NCBI GenBank assembly: GCA_019096065.1 | Contig: JAGUCH010000001.1 | Location: 3,968,001 to 4,032,000, forward strand | Direction: 5' to 3' | Length of the DNA: 64,000 nucleotides | Source of the DNA: Paracyclopina nana | Lineage: Eukaryota; Arthropoda; Copepoda; Cyclopoida; Cyclopettidae | Shown here: positions 47,432 to 61,481 of the stretch, piece after piece | Layout: every line of letters begins with the position of its first letter | Position numbering within the stretch: position 1 is the stretch's first letter | Position numbers and translations under genes: made by a program | Notes under the pieces: model-generated | Databases searched by the model: none | What the model saw: only the letters and a program-made list of their open reading frames with translations | What the model was told of the DNA's origin: nothing

Positions 47432-50400
47432 AATGTCTGAGCGTTCCCCTGAAGGTACACAAAAAGCAAGATATTTGAGTTCTGCATACCGGACAAATTT
47501 TTCTCTGCAAATACTAGCATATAAACTGTTCAGATTGTACTTTAGAAAATGAAACAGCTTTGAGCCTCACTAGAAGAATTTAGCAAAGGTCATTAAAAAT
47601 CCTCAACTGCATTTTGCTACTAAAGAGGGGAGGTCAGAATGCGTCTGTTTTTGTTGCTATTTGATGCAATGGTACTCCCTCGAGGACAATGGAGTGAAAG
47701 CGAGTCGAATGTGCAGCAGCAATGGAAGAGACAACATTTTATGGCTGCCACCATTAGAGGAATCATCTTTGCTCGATGAGATCTTCTTCCAGTTCTTTTC
47801 GGAGCCATCGTTACTCTACGGTACTTTTTCTATGCTGCCGTAAACTGAACCACGGTAAATCATTGTTATGTAGAGACACGATGTGTGCTAAAAGCAAAGA
47901 GGGGCCAAAAATGAGTCATTTCGTAAAGATTCCTTTGTGTTTATTTGTGGTGGTAGTTGGCTAGTTTATGAATGATAGATAAGCTTTGTTTAAAGCTGGC
48001 ATGGCAATGTGCACGCCACCTTCTGTGGCTTGCCGCAAAAAAGGGGAAGAAAAACTTGTTAGCCTAATTCACATTAAATCAAACTGGAAAGTCAACTGGA
48101 TGAATTATTACTCGCCTGCGTGCCTGTCGAGAAAAAGTTTTTTCTTTCCATTACAATGAAAGAAAAGCAACAGCAGCAGACAAAAACAACAGTGCAAGCC
48201 GTTGCATTCTCACTGAAAAACCGAGGCTTTTAAACGAAAAACACTTTTTCAGTAGTGGTCTCACGTACCACTCAGTCAACTTGCGGTGATCTTTGTTTAA
48301 TTTTCATTTCAACAGGAGAAATAGCTCCACCAAGGCTTCAGCTTCTCGAGGAATATTGACGCGAATAGTTGAAGAATCGTTGAGATAAATGATAAAAAAG
48401 CAACGGAGAATAGGAGAGAGGAAGCAATATTTACAGTGAGAAAGCTGCTGGCTGGAAAACCTAGAGCTACCCCATACATACTTTACTACAGTATCACCAT
48501 TCTATGTGCTCTGAGTCACACATTTTCAGTCAATCCCCCCTAATCGTTAAGCGAAGGTTGTGCTCTGTAGAAGCGATATGACATAAACGCACTTGAAACA
48601 AAAAACCCAAGAAAAAAGGGTACTAAAGCATTTTTTGTTACTATAGCAGTGACCACTGCTTTCAAAGAGGGGCCATTTTGAAGCAATGTGGCGGCCTCAT
48701 ACCGATATTTTCTTTTATGGCCGAACGATGACAAGTGCTGGCACTATTACTACCTCTTGGGCCAGATTTTCAGGGCGGAGAAAGAAAATGCCCCTCAGAG
48801 GAGTGGCCACATCTGGATAAGAGTCCTCCAAGGAATTAGCTTTGTCTTTATTGCCAATCTTGACCAGAAATCTCTGCAGATGCTACTTTGGTATATTTAC
48901 TTCTTGGGCTGGAAAAAAATGATCGCCATCATCACGGCAATATTGATTTTTCTAGGCGAATCTCGTGTGCCTCATTGAGGCGGAAAAATCTCCCTTTGAC
49001 TGTGCATATCACAGCCGTATATTCATGAAATAGAACATCATCAGTCTACTGAAGGCAATGTCACAAAAGAGGAGGGAAGACAAATGATTAGCAGAATGCT
49101 CAGCTTTCTTGTGAAAATCAATAATGAATCCCAAAACTGTTTTTTTAGCCTAGACATGATCAGTGACACTCAGGCGGTCTAGAACAAAACGCAAATTGCA
49201 CCATTCTAAGTTAAGAATGCCTGTAATGAGGAAGATCTTAAATATAACTTCGCATCCTGTATTGCCATTTAGGACGCACTAGGACTTATTTCTGTAATGG
49301 TATATAGAGCCATCGAATGCTCAACAGCACCTGTCACTGAAAGAATGCGATTGCTCAGTTAGACACACGCTGCAAGATTCGTGTCGTATTGATTAACTCT
49401 AATCATACCCATTAACAAGCTATCACTGACAACAAACCAAACTATCATGATAAATTGCTCTGTGCTGGTTCAATAGTGAATTATCGGCTATGTAATTACA
49501 GCTGCATTTACGCTGATGTCCTAATTAAATATTCCACCATGTTTGTTCCGTATGCGGCTAACACAAAACCATAAATGTGTTTAAACAGTTAACGATCCTA
49601 ATGATAAAAGTAGCGACATTTCCCTTAAGATGAGAAGGCAGAAAGATAGGTAGATAGATAAATAGATAAGCTGTGAGTGGCTAAAAAATAGTTCGAAAAC
49701 TTATCTACGGTATTGGAGCAATTCCAATTCGGGTCAGCAACTTTCAGGCGATTTCTTCTGTTTTAAAAATTGAGCTTGGAGTTGATTCGTTTCGAAGGCT
49801 TACTTATGCAGTTTTGCGTGAATAGCTCCACTGAATGTTGCGAGTCACTCTGCTGACCTTACTTGACATACTTTGGTCATGAATAGGTGGATCCCAGGGG
49901 GGTCTCGTAAGTGAGTTCTTGACGCAAGTTTTGAATGCAAAAATCACCAATTCTGTATGTCTTAGCTGCGGTGGCGCTAGTAGTACTTACTACATAGCGC
50001 GTGAGCTCAAGTGACGTGTCAGTCATGGAAACAAGCGGGCTAATCTCACGCTTTTTCAACAGAGCTACCAGATAAGTTCTGTTTTTTAAAAAAGTTAGCG
50101 ATTTAGGCACTTTCACCTAATTTATAGTGGGACATGCAAATTTTTGCAAGTGATATCCACGGATTTCTATTAAAATTTTGTCTTGAAGCCAACCACAGCT
50201 CAGTCAGGCTGTGTGCTAAAGTAGAGCACTGAATTTTGATGAGAGTATCTCGTTCTCAACAACAGCTGAACACTCTTTGGGGAAAAAAATTACTAAGGTA
50301 CAGCTCAAACTACAGCTCCGATCGGAACGAAATTTTGAGGGGTTCATGGTTTCTCGGTACAATTTCCAAATACCAAATAAAAACTAGCATTAAATTATAT

Positions 50401-51470
50401 AATAAACGGTGGAAAAAAATTGGGCAGATGTCGTGCTACCGTAGGCCGGCCGGCCACCTTTAGGCTGTTTTTTGGAACTGAGTTTTGAGAACGATCTACT
50501 CATTAAAATATAGAGCTCTATGCTAAAGTAAAGGAGCGACAACAACACAACTTATTAGTTTAGATCATCTTGTGTTCTAATGCTGACTTAAAGACAATTT
50601 TTGTCGCAATAGAACAGCGACAATTTTTTGTAAGATGGCAACTGTTACGACTGAAATAGTCGCTGTAGATGAAAAGGTCATAGTCGTTGAGGGATCCACA
50701 TTTGCGCACCTTTCATTTTGGTCGTAATAGAAAGGGGAACCATAATAAGAACTAAGTTTTAATGCTTATACACTCATATCTTCTCATCGGCTCATTTTCT
50801 TCTGCGTCTCTGATCGTGGCATGCCTTCGGTTGTTATCGCTCCTTATTTACTGACATCCCAATCTCGTCTGTAAAAAAGAACCGATAACCATATTCGCAT
50901 TTTTAGTCAAGTTGCCTTGCTAGGCTCGGTTCACCTACAAAATTACGATGATATTTGCCAATTTCAGGTGGGAGGACAAAACTTTTTGACATTTTTTCTT
51001 TAAAACCGTGCTTTTAACAGTAAGAATAATTCCAACTTTTACTTATGCAAAGAAAAATTGTTTTAGCAACACAAGTCAAAATTGATTAGTTTATAATCGT
51101 CTGTCATGTGCCCTAACCACGATGATCTATCAATAGGCTGATCCTGATGCTGTCAGATCTCCAAGCATCATGATATAGCTGCTTCTGCTTGGTTTTTTTT
51201 TCAAGCTTGTGCTTTTGCTGATAAATGCTGATCCTATGGCTGAGCTCCCTGAGATTGAGCTTTGTATGCTAAAGAAAGATTACCCATCACCCATCTATGC
51301 AAGAAGAATGTGTAGAATGCTGATCCCCAGCCAGATCCTTTAGCTTCTTGATTTTCACCTACTAACGACAGAATAATGTTATTAAAGCTGCATTCAATGA
51401 GCCTTGATGACAACAAATAAGTCTGATCAAAGGCATGGTACATAACAGTCGTTGGGAGGGGCTTAATGCT
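47432..51470. other. Gene-poor stretch
   Basis: No exons were recognised. A GATA-like microsatellite (repeats of TAGATAGATAAATAGATAAG type) lies at about 49645-49670. Confidence 0.45.
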
Positions 51471-51614
51471 CTGTTCATCTACAAACTCCTTAAGGAATCG
51501 GAACGCGAAATTCCTTTGCGCAAAGGAGTTCTCAGTACATAAACTAGCTGCGTAGAGTTGTCATTATGCATGGATTTGTCATGATGCATTCCTTAAGGAA
51601 CAGTAGATGAACAG
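51471..51614 (-). mobile_element. MITE family B, copy 2 (144 bp, reverse orientation)
   Basis: Same CTGTTCATCTAC ends and internal palindromes as 6507-6648, inverted relative to it. The two differ by scattered substitutions and a few small indels. Flanks differ and no target duplication is evident. Confidence 0.85.
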
Positions 51615-54095
51615 TATATAAAAGCTCTCAGTTTGCATGTTTTCGTACGTTCATAAAATCTGATGGCATACAAAAAGAAAGGAAGTCACCTCCTCGCGTC
51701 ATGTTGTTTGTAGTCGGTTCTTTCAAAGGCAAGGCTTTAAACAGCCACAGCTCAATCACTACTAATTAGCGGTTTTCAAAAGAGGTAGCTACCACGACCC
51801 ATCAGCAAATTTGAAAAAGTAGAGTCAAGTGAGCAAAGAGGACTTTCCACTTAGCGACATAAATATTTGGATCCATGTGGTCTCCATTCGCAACTCCCAA
51901 AAGAGTATGCGAAGCAATTGAGGTATTTATATGACTGTGTTGTTAACTTATGCTTTTTTGGTCGTTTGTGGCTTTTCAGCAGACTTTATTACTTAAGGCT
52001 GGATGAATACAAAATTTGTTTGACAAATTACATCATCTCCCTCCTAGAGGAAAACAGCTAGCCCCTTGAGAAGTTGTTTTTTCGCAGAAAATCTACGCAA
52101 GCTACAGAAAAATTTGTGGCTTTTGCTCACCTCTCAAAAATCAATTGCATAAAACAAAAGGTTGAAAGGGTGGAAGTGCAGAATCGTAAAACATTGCTAT
52201 GAAACATCTTACAGACCGTCACATCATCACAACCTTAAAATGTACCGAAAAATCAAGGAAAGGCACGCTTTCTATTGATTGTCCTCATGAAGTGAAGCCA
52301 TTAAAAGCCTACTCGATAATGACTTGGCAACTAAATTGACCACTAAAATTGCTGGGGGGCACAAGCCGTGAGTCGAATCCATCCTTTGAATTTGCGGCAT
52401 GTATGGAGCTCAATTAATATACGTTGAGCAGAAAGTGAAAGTTTCCATTTGAAGATCACAGGCATTTCACCAATGAGATCGATGAGGTAATCCGTTCGTC
52501 AGTCATTTCAAAGGAGAAGAAGGATGTTATGAGTCTAGTGAAGTGTTAAGCTCCAATGACACGTGTCGTCAGTAGCTCCCCATCAAAGATCCCGAGGATT
52601 GCTGAGAAGGCGATATCTAAGGGATCGCTTCGACCATAAAAATATTCTCATTCTTCCCCAATTTTAGCAACTCTGAAGTAAAATACAGCAGAAACGGGAG
52701 GAGAAATGCACCAAGGGTAAAGATGCACCTAACGCAGACAGGATGCAAACTAATTTCGAATGGCCGGTCCTTTGGTTTCCAATATCTATCAAGCAATGAA
52801 GTTGTATCTGAGACCCTACCTGGGGCTATGGTAAACAAAAGAGGAACATTGCGAAATAGCCTTTTAAGGCCAACGAAAAAGTTTATGAAACAACAAGCTT
52901 GATCGTTCATTTTTGATTAAAAGCAAATAGGCGATATGTTGAACTAAGTCATTGAAACGGCAAGCTCACAACTGCAACATAATTCATTTGGACACAGGCT
53001 TCCGAATACAGTATTTGCTCGTTTTGTTCATTTCGATCAAAGCTTCCTTCATGCGTGACTAACGCGGGCTATTCTGTCAGCTTTCTATCCACATCGTACA
53101 ATCCTATTCAAAAACACTCGAAAATTCCAAGAGCCACTACTCGTTGTTTACATGAAATTTGGAAATTTTAGGGTGACACAACTCCCATCAATGTAGGAAG
53201 GATACTCATGTGTAGCACAGATCATCTGTACCAGAGAGTTAACTAGCCATCTAGAAAAGAAAGGCGCACTTTGATCCAAATTGTATTAATAAGCCATACC
53301 ATGAATACGCTCGAGCCATGCAGTTTGGATGGCGACAGTGCTGAGGAATGTGGTAGCATGTACTAACATTAGATCCTATAGCATATCTTAGAGAAAGGGA
53401 TGCAATGCGGTGAAAAGTGCGCCATCATCCCATCTCTTGCAGAAGAGGCTGGAGGGAAAAAATGTCTCCTCATTTACATACCAGAGCCGCGATACATAGA
53501 GGCTACAGCATGCACCAAAAAACTCGCACACCCGAAAAGAGGACTGGCCACCGTTGTTCTCACACTAGCCATCCATAACGAAGTAATTTTTTCATTAGCT
53601 CTTTGACGCACCAAGGCCGACGATCCATGCAGATTGGGCCAAAGTGAACCAATTCATCTGGAGCGTTAGCAGCACAGGAAAGTACTATATATATGTGAGG
53701 CGAGGATGGGAAAGTAGCTAGCCTGGAATACGGAGCATAATCAGTCACTGTCGCGTCATGTTGTGTCGCGTCCCACGAAAAAAAACCACGGCTCGGGTCG
53801 AACTGCGAGCCATCTCTACATAGTAGTGGTGGTATGACTCGAAATAATAGCCGCACTTTGGGCTTCGTACTGGTGGGGAGAATCAACCAAAGCAGCTGAA
53901 GCCGCCGCCGCTGCTGTAGTAGTGAAAGCACTTTCCCCCCAAAAGTTGGTGCACACTCACACACAATATCTTCCACATATGCGTAGACTAGCGAGGACGT
54001 TGCCGGAGAGGCCGTCGTGAGCCACCGAGGCTCCGTCCGATGAAAATACCGAGGGAGGGAAAGAAAGAGAGAAAGGGACTGAGTATACTCGATTG
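51615..54095. other. Gene-poor stretch leading to a promoter
   Basis: No recognisable exons. A 138-codon minus-strand frame at 53560-53976 has no family resemblance and was not accepted. The last few hundred bases are richer in GC, consistent with an upstream promoter region. Confidence 0.45.
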
Positions 54096-54140
54096 TCGTC
54101 TTTCAGTCACTTTTGCGCTGTCGGCCTGACGAGTGGTCTA
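54096..54140 (+). promoter_or_regulatory. Candidate Inr plus DPE core promoter
   Basis: TTTCAGTCA places an arthropod initiator TCAGT with A+1 at 54105. At +28 to +33 (54132-54137) the sequence AGTGGT fits the downstream promoter element at five of six positions. The next coding ATG in a plausible first exon is at 54293, which gives a 188-nt 5'UTR. Confidence 0.35.
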
Positions 54141-54292
54141 TGAAGTCGTCCTCGGTTGTTCTTCTTGCACCTCCTCATTCTACTAGTTCATCCTTCGTTT
54201 TATTACTATGAAGAACTGACATCAGCATAGCCCGATCACTATTCCATTGACACTTGCATCGTTTTGTAATCTACGTTTTTGAGCAGACTATT

Positions 54293-54413
54293 ATGTCTAC
54301 CCTGATGATGCCAGCCGCAACCATGACCACGATGACAAATACGGCGCCCATTGCTGTGACCCAACCTAAATCCGACCCAGCCAAAATGGGGATCATCAAC
54401 AACAATAGACAAG
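54293..54413 (+). CDS. Probable first coding exon of an unidentified gene
   Basis: ATG at 54293 opens 40 codons plus one base, encoding a Met/Thr/Pro/Ala-rich stretch that ends in MGIINNNRQ, followed by a strong donor GTAAGC at 54414. The low-complexity N-terminus, the candidate Inr/DPE upstream and the long exon-free DNA downstream fit the first exon of a regulatory gene with a large first intron. I cannot name the family because no domain is present in the window. At least two upstream ATGs lie in the presumed 5'UTR. Chance cannot be excluded. Confidence 0.4.
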
Positions 54414-56978
54414 GTAAGCTCACCCACCGAATTTACATGAGAATCAGGGAAAGAGCAAAGCTCGAGCATAATGCGGCATGGTCACTGCCAATGAGCGACT
54501 ATTTATGCAAGGGATTAAATTATCTAATCAACACCATCATCCGACAAGAACGATGGGCAAGCAACTGCCGATGCTGCCAGCGAGCTAGAAGCTACATGCA
54601 GATGATGGTAAACAGCTCGCAAGATGACACACTTTCATGAATCAAATTTACTTGGCTTCTCGGAGGGCGCTAATTTTCGCTGAAGTTCAAAGCAAAAAAG
54701 AAGTTCTGGTGGCACAAATCAAAAAATGCTGCTGGAGAGAACTTTTGCCATGTTCCAAAAAATAACGCATCAGCGTTTTCCACCACCGCTCAGTGTGAAG
54801 ATTAGCTATTCAAAAAAATCTTCTTTGAAAATAAGTAAATAGTGGAAAAACAGCATAAATCAGCTAGTCGGCTTTCTATGACTACTTTTACGGTGAATGC
54901 GAGGAAGTCCCAAGAGTGGCTTTCACACAAAGTGCCAATATTATCATAGAGGCGTGCTCAAGGCGCATACAACCATTTATCATCAATAGACCAAAATAAT
55001 TGTACCAATAAAGGTACAAACTGGCGCAAAAGCCAGCTTAGGCTGCCAAGTTATCGACTTTCTAGTTGACACTTAAAAATCGACCGGTTATATACCGCCT
55101 AGCTCTTTACAACATAAGCATTATCGTGCAACTAGGACTTGCCATTAGCCACATATGGTAAAATAGAGCAAATTATTTTTTTTCTTTGCCCAACTAGGAC
55201 TATTTGATGGTAAGCAGAGGACTTAACAGCTATATTTGTCCCTTTATTTTGTTGCAGCTCTACTTGAGCAACTATAGCTTGAGCAAACACAGGGAAATTG
55301 GGCTGTTGTCTTCGTCGTCTTTGTCTGTTTGTCAAAACCCCACCCTTAAATGGCTGCTGCTGCTCCCTAATATTTCTGGCTCTAACGAGCCAACGTTCAG
55401 CTTGCGGAATTTTTTACCAGCAGGAGCAGCAGTAGTAGTCTCACCAAAAATGGCTGTGTGTCCCATGAGAGGACCGTGGCAGCCAACTAGTCACAGTCAA
55501 TATTTAAACAAGATGAATTCCAATATTAGAAAGTAGCCCCTTGGGGATGGATAAGTCTAGAAGATTGGCAAAGAATTAGCGCTTTTGCATTACAGCTGAG
55601 AGGCAGGCAAGGGGTTGACAAGAGCTTTAACTTGGAATGACAGCTCTGCCAGCCGCCTTGGCATCACGTCAGCCTTTATTGTTGTCAATGGCCAAAAAAC
55701 TGGCACTTTGAGGAACCAAGAGCACTAAGTCCTTGCAGTACGAGCACTTCCACTGCATATCCCCGATTCATCGAACGACTGCAGCACATGAGCTGCTTCC
55801 AAATTAAATAGTGCCACACTCAGTCACCGTTTTGCACCGAACGACGACGATGCCATTTGTAATCTGAGAAAAGAAAGCTTTCGAAAAAACACTTAGTAGA
55901 GAAAACACTCGGAGGAGCTTGGAATTGGGAGGGCGGTTTTTTGCCATTAAAAAGTGGATCAAGGGCTGGCTAGCAGCAATCAACTTTCTCATGATTAATT
56001 CATTTGCCAGCAGCAGCGATGGGTTGAACTTTTTTAGTGTCAACTCCAAATGTGTACTTTTGAGGAGGCTAGCTGAAAAGGTGCTCCGGAGCGCACTAAT
56101 ATTCTCAGCTCAGGAAAAATAGCCAAAGTCAATTACGAAATTGACATCATACAATGCAGCCCACCTTAAGGCGTGTAAATGAGCTCTATTGTTGAAGTTG
56201 TCGTAATTAACAATTAGATAAGGCAATATGACATGAATATTAATCAACTTGGTACAAACTACTCTGACTAAGTTGCTCAAAATTGCAATGGGCTACTCGC
56301 TTTAAAATTACAGCCAAATAAGGAGGAATTGCAGAGAAAAAAAGTTAGCTTCGATCGAACATTCAATGAATGGACAGTCCCAAAATGGTTAAGCTGAAAA
56401 AATGGCCAAGCTACATTGGATTGGCTATCCAATCAGGAAGCGGCTGCCAAAACATATGAATAAACCTTGGCATGGGTTAGCATGCTTTCTACGCTATACC
56501 TAGATACTTGCACTAGACGTGTGGGTTAAAAGCCGCATGAATAATAGATTAGGGCGCAGATATGGACCAAAAATTGGTTAATTATCTTGCAATAACTTAG
56601 GCGGGGTTCGTTCGTGAATGGAGCGAGCGCTAGATTTGCTAATGAAGACTTGTGCTTTCGAGATTCACCCATGCAACTCCCTTGGGGTAGCACAAGCATT
56701 GTTATAACATTTTCTGGGATTTTTTTGGTCTTTCAAAAGAGTGGCTGCATGGCTTTTTCTTCTACTGTAAACCGCATGAGAACGACCAAAGCGGTAAGAA
56801 AATCTAGCAGGAACAACAATTTCTGAACTTGACATACTACGGGGTCATTTTTCTTGTGCAGCTTCAAGCTGCCTTAACAGAGTTGTTTGGTAGGAAGACA
56901 GGAAGGAAATGGCAAACTTTCACCACATCTCGGTTGGTGACCTCCATATATACTTTACTGCCAGCTCTTAGTTAGAAG

Positions 56979-56994
56979 CTCTCTCTCTCTCTCT
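56979..56994. repeat. (CT)8 microsatellite
   Basis: Eight CT dinucleotides in a row in non-coding sequence. Confidence 0.9.
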
Positions 56995-59900
56995 GTGGTC
57001 ACTTCAAGTGCATTGTGTTACATTTTTAGCCCCCTGCTGCCTTAGGAGAAGATCACTTTTCGCTTTCCTCCATCTCGCTCTCGAGATACTTGGTTGCCGA
57101 AAAAGATGGATATTCAATACAGGCTTATTCTAAAGTTGCTGACTAGTACTTGCTCAAAGTTGTTTTTGACAGCCTGGATGGAAGGCTAAGTAAAAGGAGT
57201 CACTAGACCGATGAGCTGACAAAAACGACCGCAAATAGGCTTTCTAAAATTGAAGCTGATCTGATGGGATGATTCAAGGTCCACTTAAAATCACTAAATA
57301 AAAAGGAAACCAGGAGGACATAATGCAAAACTGGAAAATGAGCCAATAACTTGATTGGTCGAGCGCACGTGGTTGCATATTGCCAAAAGGCTACTGCATT
57401 CACCTCCGTCGTCGTAAAAAACTACATTCAAGTTAATTAAGTAAATAGTTTCAACAACAGGGCAGGGCCACGGAAGCACGTTTTTGGAAGCACGTTTTTA
57501 TTAACAGTCTTGGTTTCCACCGATATTATTTGCGAGGGGAGATTGTGAAAACGAGGGCTTGCATGACGGTGGTAGCCTTGCTAGCGATTTCCTACACCTT
57601 GCAAGCGTACGGCAAAAAACCTTGCAATCGTCATCTAACACCCCTTTTACTAGGAGCAGCCAAAAAAGGAGAACGTTTCCTTTGGCCTGAATGTCTTATC
57701 ACAAAAGCGACACAGGACGATGACATTACTCGTCCAAGCAGCGAAGCATCGCTATCACAAAAACACAGACTGCTCTAAGCATGGAGAAGTGAAAGCAATC
57801 ATCCATCATTAGGCTTTACATGGTACTGTGGGTTGATAGAAGAGGGGAAAAGTAGATGGTAATCTTGAAAGAGTCTCAAAAGCAGCTTTTGTTTACATCC
57901 TCTTTGAAGCTTAAAGTATTGAGTTTTTAAAGCAAACTCCAGCTGCTGAACCAAGCCTGTCCTTGCTCGTTTCCCCCTAAAGGCCAATTTTTGTTGTGAG
58001 TGTGGCACATTTAGAAAGTAGAAGTAGTAGTAGTCTAGTGACTCGTCTTTCAGCTGCGTCTGTTTGAGATTCAGCACACGAAATCCTTCTAGCAGCTCTC
58101 CTCTGTACTAGCACACATTGGACTCAAATCTTCGGAAAGACTCATCGCTACACTGACATGTTTCCATCAAGGAGCATCCTCTTCCACTTAACGTTTTTTC
58201 CCCATTTTTATTCTGATGGTTGCCAAGCAAGTTTTCTGATGAACAATGCGCTCACAGTGACCGAGCGAGCTAGCATCTCGGGGCCTCTTTTGGGGCTCCA
58301 TCGTGGCACCAATGACTTTCACTTCTCCTACTTTTATCCTAAAGCAACTAAGGGGAAAAAAGCCGAAGCTGAGCACAGAGATTGAATATTGATCATCTCC
58401 TTAATGGCCGAGGACGGATTGATGAGTAGTTGGGAGGATGACGCTGCAGCCGCTTCCAGATTTAGGGGAGAATGAATATGCGGTAGTGCTACAGTGAAAA
58501 TCCTTCTTCATGGAGCAATGATCGATGGAAGACGAGCCCCTTCTGAGTTTAGGATAGTTAGGCAGGAAAGCTGGAAGATGAGGGGAAAAAAGGCCGATGC
58601 TGCTATGAAACGAACGAATGAAGATGTCGGCAGCGCGGCCTACAAACGAACCAAGAGGCCACGCTACTACAAACAGGGTGCTGCTTCAATAGACACCTTG
58701 CTCTGTAACCCTTGGACACCTACTGAGGGTAGTTCACATCAGTGATATATCTAAGGATTGCAGCTTCTGTCACCAGGTGGTCAAAAAAAGCCTCTGATTT
58801 TTTCGTTGCATGATAGACGAAGAAAACAGCTTACTCTCGTGCAGTACCCTGTATAATAGGAGGAGAAGCATACTTGCTGATGCTACTGCACAAAACTGGC
58901 GCGGCGCATTGTGTGTTCCTTAGATATACCAAGCATACACGATCCCATTAGCTGGTGAAAGGGCAGGGAAGCATCTTTGCTCAACAACATTCTTTGTTGG
59001 TGATGCAGACATCAGCTTGCTTGCGAGAGACTGCTGCTGTCTTTGCAGCGAACCAGGGAAAAATTGGCTTCAGATCTACTTTCTTCTGTTTCACGCTGGA
59101 CCAATCTAAAAGGTCAGGAGGGTTCGCACATTGCCAACGAAGCATGCAAAAGTGCCACCTAAGCGTCATAATTACGTCGTGAGAGCTCCCGTGCTATCTG
59201 TATTGGCTGAGATGACCAAACCTCCATGCTACACCATATATGTACAACTACTTACACTGCCATGTGTTTTTGTTCCCATCGCTAAACCATACTTACTCAA
59301 AAGGGTTCGTACATGTCGTGGGCTGTCCCGTTCATGTACCCCCAAGCCTTGGTAAAATGACTTAAATACAGGAAAGATGAAATTAAGAAGGCCTTCTCGT
59401 GAAAGGCCGGAAGGTAAACGATTGATGATGCAAAAACAGATCAAATTTGAAGGCTCTTTTTAACAAGTTAAGCATTAAATGGTACCCTCCATTTCAGCAC
59501 AAAAAACTGCAATTATTGCATCAACAGAGAAAATTGTTGTAAATCAATTGTATCAATTTCTGCATAATCGAGATCAAACTTACAAAAAAGTAGCAAGATT
59601 TTTTAAAATGTAAAGACTTGCTAGCTCGGTTGAGTGTCGCGACAACAAGACTCCTCAGCCTAATGGCAACTCTTTGTATTCCGAAACGTTTCCTAGGCTC
59701 ATGAACGGGATAAAACGTTGGGAAAAAATCAATATTTTGTGGCCTTCATAAATAGAGGAGAACAAGCAAGATTTCATGCTGAAGCCTCATCATAGAAGTA
59801 CTTGAAAAGAACGTCTTTCATTAATTAGGCGAGCAAAAAAGTAAGTTAAATGGTGTTCTGAATAATTAAAAGCTAAAGATACTTCAGCCTAATCGGAGCA

Positions 59901-60930
59901 AGCAGGATCGGTTAAATTATTTGTTCACGGCGTGTGTGAGCATACTTGGGAATAATCAAAATATCGAAAGGGGGCTTCTTGCTATCTGCACTTTAAAGGA
60001 GGAGGAGGAGGATATAAGAAACGGAAGAACCATTTCTCATCTTTCTACCAAATAATATATCGCTCGTTGCTTTTCTCCTTGAATTTGAATATTTTCCACA
60101 TTTTTCATTCACACCCTAGCTAGACTGCATACTAGGCAATAGCAAGCGCGAAAAAAGCTACTGCAATCCATTTCATATGGTTTAGCTGGCCACAGAAAAA
60201 GGAACTGGCATCAGAGGAAAGATAAAATATTTCATTTTCTAAGCCCATCATTTGAATTCACAAGCACGCGCCCCTCTCAAGGAATAAAGCGAACGCTGCT
60301 ACCATTGCGTTGTAACATCTCTTGGATCAGACGCTGAAATTGGCAAGAAAGCCTTTTTACGGCATCACCATTAATCAGCACTTGATTGGAGCTACAGAAA
60401 AGAAATCGACTATTTTCCTCAGTTCCCCACATTGTTAGGATCCATTTAGTAGTCTTTCAACTTCATTTGTGGAAGAGTCGTTTTAAAATATGCACCAAGA
60501 GACTTCCACAAATTGCCTTCGTTGCATTCCCAGTGAGCTATTGGTACTGGTACAATATTCCGGCAAAATAACTCTTTCTGCAGCAGCTGCCGAAAGAACT
60601 AAAAAGTAGCCCAAGCTGTGTGTGCGCCCAAGTAGAGAATCACGATGACGGCAGCCGTTTACTCTGGCTGTCACATAAACTTCGTGGTAAGACGTCAAGT
60701 TGTCAAATACAGGGACGCTTACCGAAGATATGCGCCCTTTATTGTCCCTGGGATCATCGTCCCAGTCATCCCTTACAAAACCGTCGTATATCCTAGACCA
60801 GACTATTCAGGAATATTGCCGCCCTATTTTGCAATACTTTTATGTAATCTCAGAGTGCGGGCACGCGAATTATTCTTACTTTCAAATTGTGGCGCAGCAT
60901 TCCTCTCAAGAGAAAAATAGATGTAACAAA

Positions 60931-60960
60931 AAGTTGTTATCTTAAGTTGCAGGTAAGGCA
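60931..60960 (+). promoter_or_regulatory. Candidate recursive splice site
   Basis: GTTGCAG|GTAAGG, junction at 60952|60953, shares the 12-mer GTTGCAGGTAAG with the site at 86|87. The polypyrimidine tract here is weaker. It lies 6.5 kb into the putative long intron that begins at 54414, on the same strand. Confidence 0.3.
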
Positions 60961-61463
60961 AATGGATGACAGAACAGAACTTTTATGTATCAAGGCAGCA
61001 GCCACTTTTTATGGGTAACGTAAGGAAAGAAAAGCAACCACAATTGTCATTCTCGTTGCCAAAACCTCACGTCAGCAAAAGAGGCTAAGACAGACATACA
61101 GAATTGAGCAAAAGAAAAATCAAGACATCACATGTGAATGATGAAGGGCGGGGCTGAAGGGGGGCATGCAACGGCAAAAGTTTCTATCCTCAAAGTTGAA
61201 TCAATGTACCATAACAAAGCGGAAGTTCCCCCCAATGGCTGGGATGATGATCATCATCATAATGCCTTCTTTAGAAAAGGTCACATCATTTTCCAAGAAT
61301 CTCAGCAAGAGATCTTGACACTGCTGCTGCTGCCGCTCTGTAATGGAGCCGCGCGCACGCTAGAAATCGAGCAATACTGCACCAAGATGATGCTGACAGA
61401 AGTGGAACGAACAGTACAATAATACTGCAGTAATACCAACTACCAGCTCGGCAAGTAACATGC

Positions 61464-61481
61464 GCAGCAGCAGCAGCAGCA
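61464..61481. repeat. (GCA)6 microsatellite
   Basis: Six tandem GCA triplets outside any supported gene. Confidence 0.9.

Noticed and set aside
53560..53976. 138-codon minus-strand frame upstream of the 54293 exon
   Set aside because: No family resemblance. It overlaps presumed promoter sequence and is most likely chance.
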